From an uncultured Maribacter sp. (GTDB lineage: Bacteria > Bacteroidota > Bacteroidia > Flavobacteriales > Flavobacteriaceae): a DNA stretch of 64,000 nucleotides. Every line of letters starts with the position of its first letter. The first letter of the stretch is position 1. The stretch is from assembly GCA_947493885.1 (NCBI GenBank), contig CANLTE010000001.1:434001-498000 (forward strand). Direction: 5' to 3'. The translations under genes and the position numbers were made by a program. The notes beneath the pieces are model-generated. The model was not told the DNA's origin. It saw only the letters and a program-made list of their open reading frames with translations, and made no database searches. Positions 52,340-60,805 of the stretch are shown in pieces.

Positions 52340-53011
52340 TTACGCTTTACCTCCGTCTAATTCGTCTTGCCATTTCTTTAACTCATCCCACTTACCATCT
52401 GCAGCTAATTTAGCTTGAGCTGGCCAAGTATCAGTAACGTGATTTCCACGTACATCAGCGATGATTTCAGAAATTTTCGCAGCATCAGTTTTTGCTAACT
52501 CAACGAAAGTAGCAATACCTGCCGCTGTTAAAGTTTCAGCAATTTTTGGTCCAATACCTTCAATCTTTTTTAAATCATCTCCTTTAGAAGCTGATTTTTT
52601 AGGAGCTGCCTTTTTTGCTTCAGCCTTAGGGGCTGCTACCTTTGCAGCGGCTTCTTTTTTAGGAGCTGCGGCTTTCTTAGGCGCTGCCTTTTTAGCTCCA
52701 GAAGAAATAATGCTCTCAACAACAATCTCAGTTAAAGACTGGCGATGACCATTTTTCTTCTTGTAACCTTTACGTCTTTTTTTATGAAAGACAATAACTT
52801 TGTCACCTCTAAGGTGCTTAATGACTTTAGCCTCAACAGCGGCTCCGTCTATAGCTGGGGCGCCAACAGTAACGTTCTTTCCGTCGTCTAAAAGAAGTAC
52901 ATTGTCAAAAGTTACCTTTTTTCCTTCTTCCGTTTGTAAACGGTGAACATACACTTTTTGGTCTTTCGCAACTTTAAATTGCTGCCCTGCCATCTCTACA
53001 ATTGCGTACAT
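52340..53011 (-). CDS. rplU: 50S ribosomal protein L21 with C-terminal extension
   Basis: The first 103 residues are standard L21 (MYAIVEMAGQQFKV, FHKKRRKGYKKKNGHRQ). After this come an Ala/Lys/Pro-rich linker (about 105-143) and a helix-hairpin-helix domain, DDLKKIEGIGPKIAETLTAAG (about 145-165), ending with a WPAQAKLAADGKWDEL tail. L21 is usually near 103 residues, so the gene is a natural fusion of 223 residues. The extension occurs in the Bacteroidota and may bind RNA or DNA. Promoter at 53064-53093, terminator after rpmA. Confidence 0.95.
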   Translation of the reverse strand: MYAIVEMAGQQFKVAKDQKVYVHRLQTEEGKKVTFDNVLLLDDGKNVTVGAPAIDGAAVEAKVIKHLRGDKVIVFHKKRRKGYKKKNGHRQSLTEIVVESIISSGAKKAAPKKAAAPKKEAAAKVAAPKAEAKKAAPKKSASKGDDLKKIEGIGPKIAETLTAAGIATFVELAKTDAAKISEIIADVRGNHVTDTWPAQAKLAADGKWDELKKWQDELDGGKA

Positions 53012-53063
53012 AGCGTGTATTATTAATTATTTTTAACTACCTATTTTTTCGCATAGGCGGCTG

Positions 53064-53093
53064 CAAATATACTGCTAATTCAGTAACCAACAA
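53064..53093 (-). promoter_or_regulatory. rplU promoter
   Basis: On the minus strand TTG (53093-53091), a 19-base spacer and TATATTTG (53071-53064), a full match to the Bacteroidota promoter. It gives a leader of about 45 bases. Confidence 0.75.
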
Positions 53094-53335
53094 TAACTTT
53101 GGTGTTATTTTTTAACTGTTTTGGCTTCAATTATAAGTTTCCATTCTTTTTTGTTGCACCATACCAAAGAAAAGTCATACAACTTGAAACATATAACCCT
53201 TATAAAGTTAATGCACATAAACCTCTGGACACAACGTTTTTCTAGAACACCATAAATTATCCGCCAATAAGATTTTTATGATTAATGTTATGTTTTATAT
53301 GATAAACTGGTTTAATTTAGCGCAAAATTTTTCTG
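53094..53335. other. Intergenic between rplU promoter and metal-type cluster
   Basis: AT-rich, no gene. A weak -7-like TAATTTAG (53313-53320) is about 15 bases before the next start. No Fur-like palindrome recognised by eye. Confidence 0.35.
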
Positions 53336-53716
53336 TTGAAATTAAAATCTATTTGGGCGGGGCTCTTTATTTTTTTATATGTTCTGGCAATGTTAAGACC
53401 AGTACTTCCTCTGTTTGAATATGTAGTAAATCAAGATTACATTGCTGAATTTCTATGTGTTAACAAAGATAAATCAGAATTAAATTGTAAAGGAAAATGC
53501 TATTTAATGAAACAATTACAGGAACAGGAAGATGAAAAAAGACAAAATCTGCCAAGGATTGTAATGGAAGAATATCCAATAGGTTTTATTACTTTATTAC
53601 GGTTGAATGTTGATAGCGAAGCTACGACACCTTTAAAGATAGAAAGTGCATATATTACAAATTACCAGTTTCTTTATCTTTCTGATAATTTAAAACCGCC
53701 AATATTTACTTCTTAA
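53336..53716 (+). CDS. Small hypothetical membrane protein with CKGKC motif
   Basis: A 126-residue protein with an N-terminal membrane helix (about residues 7-28) and a Cys cluster in the following loop: Cys41 and the NCKGKCYL motif (Cys51 and Cys55). The rest is soluble. The start is TTG at 53336. It precedes a TonB receptor, PepSY membrane protein and two lipoproteins on the same strand, which suggests metal handling (binding of Fe or Cu by the Cys). I know no characterised member. Confidence 0.7.
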   Translation: MKLKSIWAGLFIFLYVLAMLRPVLPLFEYVVNQDYIAEFLCVNKDKSELNCKGKCYLMKQLQEQEDEKRQNLPRIVMEEYPIGFITLLRLNVDSEATTPLKIESAYITNYQFLYLSDNLKPPIFTS

Positions 53717-53833
53717 GTACCGTAAATAATTCATATCAGCATATTTTAATTTGATTTTCATTTTAAAAAGGTGCTGATGTACACAATCATATATTTTATC
53801 AACAAGAATTCTTGTCTTTTTAATAAATTTTAA

Positions 53834-56164
53834 ATGAAAACATACATTAATATACTAATAGCTCTCGCTATTTGCTCTATTTCGTTTGCCCAAAACACAT
53901 ATAAAGGGAGTATTACAGATACAAATAACACACCACTTTATGGAGCCACAATTATGTCAGGAAACACTGGTGTTTCTACTGACAATACTGGAAACTTCAC
54001 AATAAAAATTTCAGGAACTCCTGAGGTAACCATCAGTTATTTAGGTTATAAGAATAGAACCCTAAAACTAACCAATGACTTTAATACTATTCAACTTCAA
54101 ATGCTTGAAGAATCATTAGATGAAGTTGTTATTTCCGCAAGTAGAGAGCAGCAGAAAAGAAAAGAAGTTCCCGCCGCTATCTCTGTTATTAATGCACAGA
54201 CAATTAAGGAAACAAAGGCATTTGGCATAGAACAGATAGTAAACCAGGTGCCTGGGGTGTTTATGGCTACCTCAAAAGCATCAAGCAATGAGGTACATTT
54301 TATGGCCGTACGCTCACCGATTTCAACAAAGTCTTTGTTTTTATATGTTGAAGACGGATTACCCATTAGACCAACATCCGTATTTAACCATAATGCATTG
54401 TTAGAAATGAACAATACTTCTTTTGAACGTGTTGAAGTTTTAAAAGGTCCTGCTTCAAGTATTTATGGAAGCGAATCAATAGGTGGTAGCTTTAACTTTC
54501 TAACAAAAACACCTAAACCAGGTTTACACGGTAGCATTAGTCTTCAAGCAAATGATATGGGTCTAAAAAAATATGAAGCCGAAATATCTCACCACAACAA
54601 TAAAAATTTTGGTTTTTATTTAGGAACACATTTTATCCACAGGGAAGATGGCCCAATCGACCATACCGATTATGAAAAATTTGCTCTAACCTTTAAAACG
54701 GTAAACGATTTTTCTAAAACTCTCAAATGGACAAACGCCGTCACCATAATTGATTACAGAACTGACATGACTGGATCACTTAGTCAATCAGATTATCTTG
54801 GAGGCAATTACGAAAGTGATCAAACTTTTACCGAAAGAGTTGCATTAGCTTTTAGATTTCGAAGTAGCTTAGACAAGTTTTGGAACGATAACAATAAAAC
54901 TTCTTTTAATTTTATTTTTAGAGACAATAGGATGGATCAAAATCCATCCTATAGAGTTAGACAATTTAGAAACAACGGACAACTTACGGGTTCCGGTTCT
55001 GGTGAAATAAATTCGAATAGCTTCAACAGTTACGTTGGACTAATTCAACACAAATTGAAATTTAACGCATTAAACTCTTCTTTAATTTTTGGAGCTTCAA
55101 CCGATTTTTCTCCTCAGGATTATGTTGCGGAAACTATTAATATTACGGTTGATTCTGAAACAGGAAAAAACACAAATTTTACTCTTAATGCGGGAGATTA
55201 CATCCTAAATTATCAGGCAGATATTTTAAATTACGCTGGTTATTTTCAATACGAAATATCTCCTATTGAAGCCTTAAAAATTACCGCAGCGTTACGATAC
55301 GACAAATTTGTATACGATTATGATAACCAAATTGAAAATCAGGCAGGAGCCCAAGACGCTAAATCAGAATACGAAAATATTTCTCCCAAGTTAGGTGTAA
55401 ACTATAATTTTTCTAACACCATAGGTATCTACGCTAATTACTCCAACGGTTTTACTCCACCTCAAACTTCAACATTATATAGAAATAGTTTAGTAGACAT
55501 TGGAGGAGAAATTTTTGAACTTAAACCAAGTGATTATAACAACTATGAAATTGGCGGTTTCTTTGTTAATGACCAATGGAAGTTAGATGCTGCTCTTTAT
55601 TTACTAGATGGTAAAAACACTTTAATTACGCTTAGAGACCCAAATGACCTTTTTTACAATGCAAACGCAGGTAAAACCCGCTCATATGGTCTGGAATATG
55701 GAGTAACTTATAAACCAACCAAAGAACTTAGTTTGACACATAATGGAAGTTATGCTAATCACGAATATCTTAGCTTTTTTGAAGGAGGTGTAGACTATTC
55801 AAACACTCCCATGGAAACCGCTCCAAACCTGCTAGGTCTATCTATAATTAGATATCAACCTTCTTTCATTAAAAACTTTGCTATTTCGGCAGAGCATGAA
55901 TTAGTAGGAAAGTATAATACCAGCTTTGAAAATCAAGTTGATAATGGTGATGGAACTTTTGGCACCGCAACCTATGACGGGCATAACATTTTTAATTTGA
56001 GAGCGACCTACAGCTGCAAAAATTTTGAGATTTGGGCACATGCTTTGAACATTTTTGACGACTTATATTCCGTTAGAGCTTCTTATAACAGGTTTAGAAA
56101 TGCTAATAGATATATTGTTGGAAACCCCAGAGCTTTTCATGCAGGAGTAAAATATTCGTTTTAA
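53834..56164 (+). CDS. TonB-dependent receptor, probably metal or siderophore
   Basis: A 776-residue receptor: signal peptide to about residue 20 (SFAQ), a short carboxypeptidase-like domain (YKGSITDTNNTPLYGATIMSG, in the block DTNNTPLYGATI), plug domain starting at EVPAAISVINAQTIKE, and a barrel ending in VKYSF. The plug has GPASSIYGSESIGG and an EVHFMAVRS segment. The gene directly after encodes a PepSY membrane protein, which in this arrangement usually belongs to iron or siderophore reduction, so the receptor most likely imports a metal chelate. Confidence 0.88.
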   Translation: MKTYINILIALAICSISFAQNTYKGSITDTNNTPLYGATIMSGNTGVSTDNTGNFTIKISGTPEVTISYLGYKNRTLKLTNDFNTIQLQMLEESLDEVVISASREQQKRKEVPAAISVINAQTIKETKAFGIEQIVNQVPGVFMATSKASSNEVHFMAVRSPISTKSLFLYVEDGLPIRPTSVFNHNALLEMNNTSFERVEVLKGPASSIYGSESIGGSFNFLTKTPKPGLHGSISLQANDMGLKKYEAEISHHNNKNFGFYLGTHFIHREDGPIDHTDYEKFALTFKTVNDFSKTLKWTNAVTIIDYRTDMTGSLSQSDYLGGNYESDQTFTERVALAFRFRSSLDKFWNDNNKTSFNFIFRDNRMDQNPSYRVRQFRNNGQLTGSGSGEINSNSFNSYVGLIQHKLKFNALNSSLIFGASTDFSPQDYVAETINITVDSETGKNTNFTLNAGDYILNYQADILNYAGYFQYEISPIEALKITAALRYDKFVYDYDNQIENQAGAQDAKSEYENISPKLGVNYNFSNTIGIYANYSNGFTPPQTSTLYRNSLVDIGGEIFELKPSDYNNYEIGGFFVNDQWKLDAALYLLDGKNTLITLRDPNDLFYNANAGKTRSYGLEYGVTYKPTKELSLTHNGSYANHEYLSFFEGGVDYSNTPMETAPNLLGLSIIRYQPSFIKNFAISAEHELVGKYNTSFENQVDNGDGTFGTATYDGHNIFNLRATYSCKNFEIWAHALNIFDDLYSVRASYNRFRNANRYIVGNPRAFHAGVKYSF

Positions 56165-56172
56165 TTTTTTAG

Positions 56173-56197
56173 AAGGGATGTTTTTTATGCATCCCTT
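56173..56197 (+). terminator. Hairpin between TonB receptor and PepSY gene
   Basis: AAGGGATG (56173-56180) pairs with CATCCCTT (56190-56197), 9-base loop, then TTT. It is 9 bases after the receptor stop and 12 before the PepSY start, so it can end or thin out transcription into the PepSY gene. Confidence 0.7.
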
Positions 56198-56208
56198 TTT
56201 CAATCTCA

Positions 56209-57459
56209 ATGAAAATGAAAAAAAACGAAAAGCTGAATAAATGGCTCTGGAAATGGCACGTTATAGCTGGATTAGTTTCCCTTCCATTTGTCATAATACT
56301 TTCTGTAACGGGTTTAATATATCTTTTGAAAGAAGATTACGAAACTCCAAGACAAAAACACATTAAAGAAGTTGTTGTTAAACAAGAAGCAATAACCTTT
56401 GAAGAACAAAAAACTATTGCAGATAAACACGCTGTAAAAAAACCTAATGCAGTAGTTATACCTAAGCAAACAAATCAAGCAACCGAATTTGTTTCAGGAA
56501 AATTTGGCGGAAAAACAAGTTTATACATCAATCCGTATAATGGCAAGGTAACTGGAGAAATATTACCTAAAAACACTTTTATGTTCAAAGTAAGAAAACT
56601 CCATGGAGAACTTCTTTTAGGAAAATGGGGAACAAAGGTTATAGAACTAATTGCTAGCTGGATGGTTGTATTAATAATCACAGGACTATATGTTTGGTGG
56701 CCGTCAAGAAGCTGGAACTTAAAAGGCTTTTTTATTCCCAGAATACATCAAGGAAAAAGAGTTTTATTTAGAGACTCGCATGCCATAATTAGTTTTTGGA
56801 TATCAGGCTTATTACTACTAACTCTTGCTGGTGGCTTTCCATGGACCGATGTTTTTGGCGATAATTTTAAATGGGTTCAAAAACAAACCAATACTGGCTT
56901 TCCATCAACCTGGCACGGACATACTTTTAAGTCTAATGTTAAGGACAAACCTTTGTCATTAGATGTCATGATTACAAAAGCTCACTCCTTAAATTTAGAA
57001 GGCGATGTAACAATTGAATTTCCTAAAGGAAAACATGGCGTGTACAGTATTTCTAATCAAGTTTTCTCCAATTTGCAAGCGCAAAAAAAATATCATTTTA
57101 ATCAATATTCTGGAGAGCCTCTTCATAAAGATAACTGGAGCGATGTGGGATTTTTAATGCGAAGTAGAATGTGGGTAATGGCTTTTCATCAAGGGCAATT
57201 CGGTAGTTGGAATTGGTGGTTAATGATTTTTGTGGCGTTAGCTTTATTTGTTTCAAGTGTATCTGCTATTTTTTCTTACTTCCTCCGAAAAAGAAAAGGA
57301 AGTTGGAGCATTCCTAAAACGCCTAAACATTTTAATGTTGGATACGGAATTATAAGTATCCTAGTGTTGTTAGCTATTGTTTTTCCTTTATTTGGAATTA
57401 GCTTACTCATTATTATTGTTATAGAAAAATTTAAAAAACCAAAAACCTCAATTGTATAA
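56209..57459 (+). CDS. PepSY-associated membrane protein
   Basis: A 416-residue protein with four predicted membrane helices (about residues 15-38, 150-172, 195-215, 330-355, possibly a fifth at the end), periplasmic PepSY-like domains between, and conserved His at KWHVIAG (near residue 17) and FRDSHAII (near residue 195), plus MAFHQGQFG near 325. Members occur beside siderophore receptors and are thought to reduce ferric siderophores. It is part of the cluster from 53336 on. Confidence 0.88.
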   Translation: MKMKKNEKLNKWLWKWHVIAGLVSLPFVIILSVTGLIYLLKEDYETPRQKHIKEVVVKQEAITFEEQKTIADKHAVKKPNAVVIPKQTNQATEFVSGKFGGKTSLYINPYNGKVTGEILPKNTFMFKVRKLHGELLLGKWGTKVIELIASWMVVLIITGLYVWWPSRSWNLKGFFIPRIHQGKRVLFRDSHAIISFWISGLLLLTLAGGFPWTDVFGDNFKWVQKQTNTGFPSTWHGHTFKSNVKDKPLSLDVMITKAHSLNLEGDVTIEFPKGKHGVYSISNQVFSNLQAQKKYHFNQYSGEPLHKDNWSDVGFLMRSRMWVMAFHQGQFGSWNWWLMIFVALALFVSSVSAIFSYFLRKRKGSWSIPKTPKHFNVGYGIISILVLLAIVFPLFGISLLIIIVIEKFKKPKTSIV

Positions 57460-57480
57460 CATACATTAAAAAGTAAAAAA

Positions 57481-57912
57481 ATGAAAAAACACCTTAGCAT
57501 CATTGTTCTTGTATTTACATTAATTTTCTTTTCATGCAAACAAGAGAAAAAAGAAAAAAGCAATTCAGAAATTACTCAAATGGAAAGAGTAATGAATATT
57601 CATGATGAAGTAATGCCAAAAATGAGCACTATAGGCAAATTAGTTGCCAAACTTAAACCCATGGTAGACACAACCGAAAGTGGTTTAAAATATCATAAAG
57701 GGATGGAAGATTTACAAAATTCACATAAAGCTATGATGGATTGGATGAAAGGTTTTGGCGACCGCTTTAATTCAGATGAAATTTTAAAAGGAAAACAACT
57801 TTCAAAAGAAAAACAACTTTGGCTAAATGAAGAAGAGGAAAAAGTAAAAGCTTTAAAAACTCAAATTAATACTAGTATCACTAATGCGGAATTACTGTTA
57901 AAAGATATATAA
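57481..57912 (+). CDS. Lipoprotein of the HDEVMPKM family, copy 1
   Basis: A 143-residue lipoprotein (lipobox FFSC, Cys19). The mature part is helical and carries MNIHDEVMPKM (residues 38-48), MMDWMKGFGDRF (about 86-97) and KEKQLWLNEEEEKVKAL. Such proteins are sometimes misnamed viral A-type inclusion proteins. Conserved His and Met suggest a Cu or Fe site, as does the operon. It has a tandem paralogue at 57997. It follows the PepSY gene by 21 bases. Confidence 0.78.
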   Translation: MKKHLSIIVLVFTLIFFSCKQEKKEKSNSEITQMERVMNIHDEVMPKMSTIGKLVAKLKPMVDTTESGLKYHKGMEDLQNSHKAMMDWMKGFGDRFNSDEILKGKQLSKEKQLWLNEEEEKVKALKTQINTSITNAELLLKDI

Positions 57913-57967
57913 CCGTTATTTTCGATTAAAGTCACTGACACTGTTCTGGTTAAAAAACAAATAGTAA

Positions 57968-57975
57968 TAACTTTG
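57968..57975 (+). promoter_or_regulatory. -7 element before lipoprotein copy 2
   Basis: TAACTTTG matches the consensus and decides the start: an upstream TTG at 57973 would overlap the promoter, so ATG 57997 is right. No -33 TTG found. Confidence 0.45.
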
Positions 57976-57996
57976 CGTTGTAAATTAAGCTTAAAA

Positions 57997-58416
57997 ATGA
58001 AATACCCGTTTAAAATTTTAGTACTCGTCTTTTTTATTTCTTCTTCTTGCATAGGGCAAAAAAAAGAATCAAAAAATGTTACCATTAAGGAAGTAATGGT
58101 ATTACATGACGAAATAATGCCCAAAATGGGGGATTTGTTTAAACTCGTTGAGCAATTAAAGAGCAAACCTGAAACTCCTGAGAAAAAAACCAATATAGAT
58201 TTAGCAAAAAAGGAACTTCAAATATCCAACAAAGCCATGATGAGTTGGATGAATAATTTTGGTAAAAGTTTTGATAAGTATGAGGTTTCTGGTAAAAAAG
58301 CACTTACTAAAGAAAAGCAGCAAATGCTAAATGAGGAAGAGATTAAATTGAAAGCGCTCGATGAAATTATAAATACGAGTATGGTAAATGTGAAGAAATT
58401 ACTAGCAAAGAATTAA
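57997..58416 (+). CDS. Lipoprotein-like HDEVMPKM family protein, copy 2
   Basis: A 139-residue secreted protein (N-terminal signal with FISSSC, so a lipoprotein). It is a diverged duplicate of the gene at 57481: HDEIMPKM, MMSWMNNFGKSFDKY and KEKQQMLNEEEIKLKALDEIINTS match in order. The start was set by the promoter at 57968. Its last 4 bases overlap gldD convergently. Role as for copy 1. Confidence 0.76.
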   Translation: MKYPFKILVLVFFISSSCIGQKKESKNVTIKEVMVLHDEIMPKMGDLFKLVEQLKSKPETPEKKTNIDLAKKELQISNKAMMSWMNNFGKSFDKYEVSGKKALTKEKQQMLNEEEIKLKALDEIINTSMVNVKKLLAKN

Positions 58417-58970
58417 TTCTTCCATTTTAAACTTTCCATAATGCTGCGTATATCCTTTTGTATGTACGCAGCAGCTGGATAAATAGAATCGTAATTAGGC
58501 TTGGTATAAAAATATACTGATCCAGTAACAAAGTGTTTCAAGCTATCCGTTACATAAAATTGTGATTGCGAAGCTGCATTTCCTTTTACTTCGTACAACA
58601 CACCATAAACTTTGTTCTTCTTATTTTCAAAAACATCAGTCTCTATACCATCAGCTTTAACTACATGCTCGTAGGATAAACGTTGAGCATCAGACATTAG
58701 TTTTTCAAGGTTATTTTCAATAGGTTTATATGTAATAAAAATAGAGCCCTTCATTGTAGGGTAGTCTATGGTAAGTGAGTATCCTTTTTGATTTTTTACA
58801 TTCGCCAAACTATTATAATCAAACTCATATATATCACCAACCAGTTTTTGAAATTCCGCTTCAGGGTATTCTAACCTCAACTGGGCTTTAGGTTTTGGTA
58901 ATAACACATCGTCTTTACAACTATAAGTGCATAGTAATATTAGTATCAAAAAAAACAACTTATTGCTCAT
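58413..58970 (-). CDS. gldD: Gliding motility lipoprotein GldD
   Basis: A 185-residue lipoprotein (lipobox CTYSC, Cys18) matching GldD: KPKAQLRLEYPEAEFQ early, then FDYNSLANVKNQKGYSLTIDYP-like blocks and a VTGSVYFYTKPNYDSIYPAAAYI end. GldD is needed for gliding in Flavobacterium johnsoniae. It overlaps the end of gldE by 11 bases and shares an operon with gldE, ssb and mutY. Confidence 0.93.
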   Translation of the reverse strand: MSNKLFFLILILLCTYSCKDDVLLPKPKAQLRLEYPEAEFQKLVGDIYEFDYNSLANVKNQKGYSLTIDYPTMKGSIFITYKPIENNLEKLMSDAQRLSYEHVVKADGIETDVFENKKNKVYGVLYEVKGNAASQSQFYVTDSLKHFVTGSVYFYTKPNYDSIYPAAAYIQKDIRSIMESLKWKN

Positions 58971-60288
58971 AAGGTAAAGTAACTTTTATTTGTTTTAAAC
59001 GCTTTTTATCCAGGCTCTCAACAACAAATTGATAGTTATTAAAATGTATTTTATCTCCTCTTTTGGGAAAACTTCCAGCAATTTCTAAAACAAACCCTGC
59101 AATGGTTTCAGACTCCCCCTTTTCATCTTCAAACTCCTGAGTGTTCTCCAATTTTACAACTCTATAAAAATCTTTAAGCGTTGTTTTACCTTCAAAAACA
59201 TAATTGAACTCGTCTAACTTAGAATATACCAAATCTTCATCATCAAACTCATCGCTAATATCTCCAACAATTTCTTCAATAATATCTTCTAATGTGACAA
59301 TCCCCGATGTACCGCCATACTCATCTACAACAACCGCCAAGTGATTTTTCTTTTCTTGAAACTCAAGTAATAAATCATCCAGCTTTTTATTCTCAGGAAC
59401 AAAATAAGGCTCCCTAATCAGAGAAACCCATTGAAATGTTTTTCGATCCAAATAAGGTAATAAATCTTTAACATATAGCACTCCTAAAACATTATCCATA
59501 CTATCTGAAAACACAGGTATTCTTGAGTAGCCATTCTGTTTTATCTCTGATAATACCTCAGAAAATTTCATCTCCTCATTTAATGCAAAAATATCAATAC
59601 GCGGTCTCATTACCTGCTTAGTATCTGTGTTACCAAAAGACACTATACCTTCTAAAATTTTCTGCTCTTCTTTAGTTGTATCTCCATCTGATGTTAACTC
59701 TAATGCCTGAGACAAATGATCTACGCTTAAGTTAGATTTTTCTTTTCCTAATTTCTCATACAAAAAAACCGTTCCTGCTCTCATAGGAAGACTAAAAGGA
59801 GAAAAAATTACATCCAATACTTTCAACGGATAAACCATAAAATAAGAAAAGCTCACCGTGTTTCTGTTTGCATATATTTTAGGTAAAATTTCACCGAACA
59901 TCAGTATTAAAAATGTTGCCACTACAACTTCTAAAAGAAAGCGTGCCGAAATCACTCCGAACAAAACGTAGGTGATGTTTGAAAACAAAGTATCTCCAAT
60001 AACATTAAACAACAAAACAATACCAATGTTAATGGCATTGTTTGTAATAAGTATTGTGGCTAATAATTTTTTAGAACGATTGAGTAATTTTAAGATTAAC
60101 GCGCTCTTTGCCGTTTTCTTTTCTCCAATTTCTTTAAGCTGAACGGATGTAAGTCCAAAAAAAGCAACTTCGGCACCCGAAATTAGAGCAGAACATACAA
60201 GTAAAATTATAAGAACTACGGTTTTTAAGGCAAACGCACTATCAAAAACCATAAAAAAAGAAAGCAAACTAAGGGGTTCAGGGTCCAA
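58960..60288 (-). CDS. gldE: Gliding motility-associated protein GldE (CorC/HlyC family)
   Basis: A 442-residue protein: N-terminal CNNM-type membrane domain (about residues 18-150, with SGAEVAFFGLT), tandem CBS domains (about 215-345, with RIPVFSDSMDNVLGVLYVKDLL), and a C-terminal CorC/HlyC domain. In F. johnsoniae gldE pairs with gldD and is linked to gliding; the wider family transports or senses divalent cations. The ATG is 60288. It sits between ssb and gldD as in other gliding flavobacteria. Confidence 0.94.
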   Translation of the reverse strand: MDPEPLSLLSFFMVFDSAFALKTVVLIILLVCSALISGAEVAFFGLTSVQLKEIGEKKTAKSALILKLLNRSKKLLATILITNNAINIGIVLLFNVIGDTLFSNITYVLFGVISARFLLEVVVATFLILMFGEILPKIYANRNTVSFSYFMVYPLKVLDVIFSPFSLPMRAGTVFLYEKLGKEKSNLSVDHLSQALELTSDGDTTKEEQKILEGIVSFGNTDTKQVMRPRIDIFALNEEMKFSEVLSEIKQNGYSRIPVFSDSMDNVLGVLYVKDLLPYLDRKTFQWVSLIREPYFVPENKKLDDLLLEFQEKKNHLAVVVDEYGGTSGIVTLEDIIEEIVGDISDEFDDEDLVYSKLDEFNYVFEGKTTLKDFYRVVKLENTQEFEDEKGESETIAGFVLEIAGSFPKRGDKIHFNNYQFVVESLDKKRLKQIKVTLPYEQ

Positions 60289-60313
60289 TAGTTAAATTTT
60301 AATTTTTGACTTT

Positions 60314-60769
60314 TTAAAAAGGTAAATCATCATCCTGTTCAGGCTCACTTACCTGGGTATTTGGTTGAGGCGTTACCTGAGTGTTCTGTTGAGTAGCCTG
60401 CGGTGTTGATTGCGCATTAGCGATACTCTCTTTTTTGGTTGATAAAAAGGTGAAATCCTGTACATGAACTTCAGTGGTGTACCGTGTGTTACCATCTTCT
60501 CCTTGCCATTGACGGTTTTTTAATCGCCCCTCAACATACACTTTATCTCCTTTACTCAAATACTTTTCGCATATTTCCGCTGCTTTATTTCTTACCACAA
60601 CATTATGCCAATCTGTATTAGTAACTTTTTCTCCCGTTTGTTTATTTGTATAGGTTTCGTTAGTAGCAATAGGAAAACGCCCTATGCTATTTCCTCCTTC
60701 AAAATAGTGCATTTTAACTTCGTCACCTAAATGACCTATTAGCATAACTTTATTTAATGTACCACTCAT
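60314..60769 (-). CDS. ssb: Single-stranded DNA-binding protein
   Basis: A 151-residue SSB with the OB fold (MSGTLNKVMLIGHLGDEVKMHY, EGRLKNRQWQGEDGNTRYTTEV), a flexible Gln/Thr-rich linker and the acidic tip EQDDDLPF that binds repair and replication partners. It lies between mutY and gldE. A -7 box, TATTTTTG (60805-60798), lies at the mutY stop and could express ssb on its own. Confidence 0.97.
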   Translation of the reverse strand: MSGTLNKVMLIGHLGDEVKMHYFEGGNSIGRFPIATNETYTNKQTGEKVTNTDWHNVVVRNKAAEICEKYLSKGDKVYVEGRLKNRQWQGEDGNTRYTTEVHVQDFTFLSTKKESIANAQSTPQATQQNTQVTPQPNTQVSEPEQDDDLPF

Positions 60770-60797
60770 AAGATTAATCTATACCTTGTTATTTAAA

Positions 60798-60805
60798 CAA
60801 AAATA
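60798..60805 (-). promoter_or_regulatory. -7 element of ssb
   Basis: TATTTTTG on the minus strand between mutY and ssb, 29 bases before the ssb ATG. The -33 TTG is not at the best distance. Confidence 0.4.
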
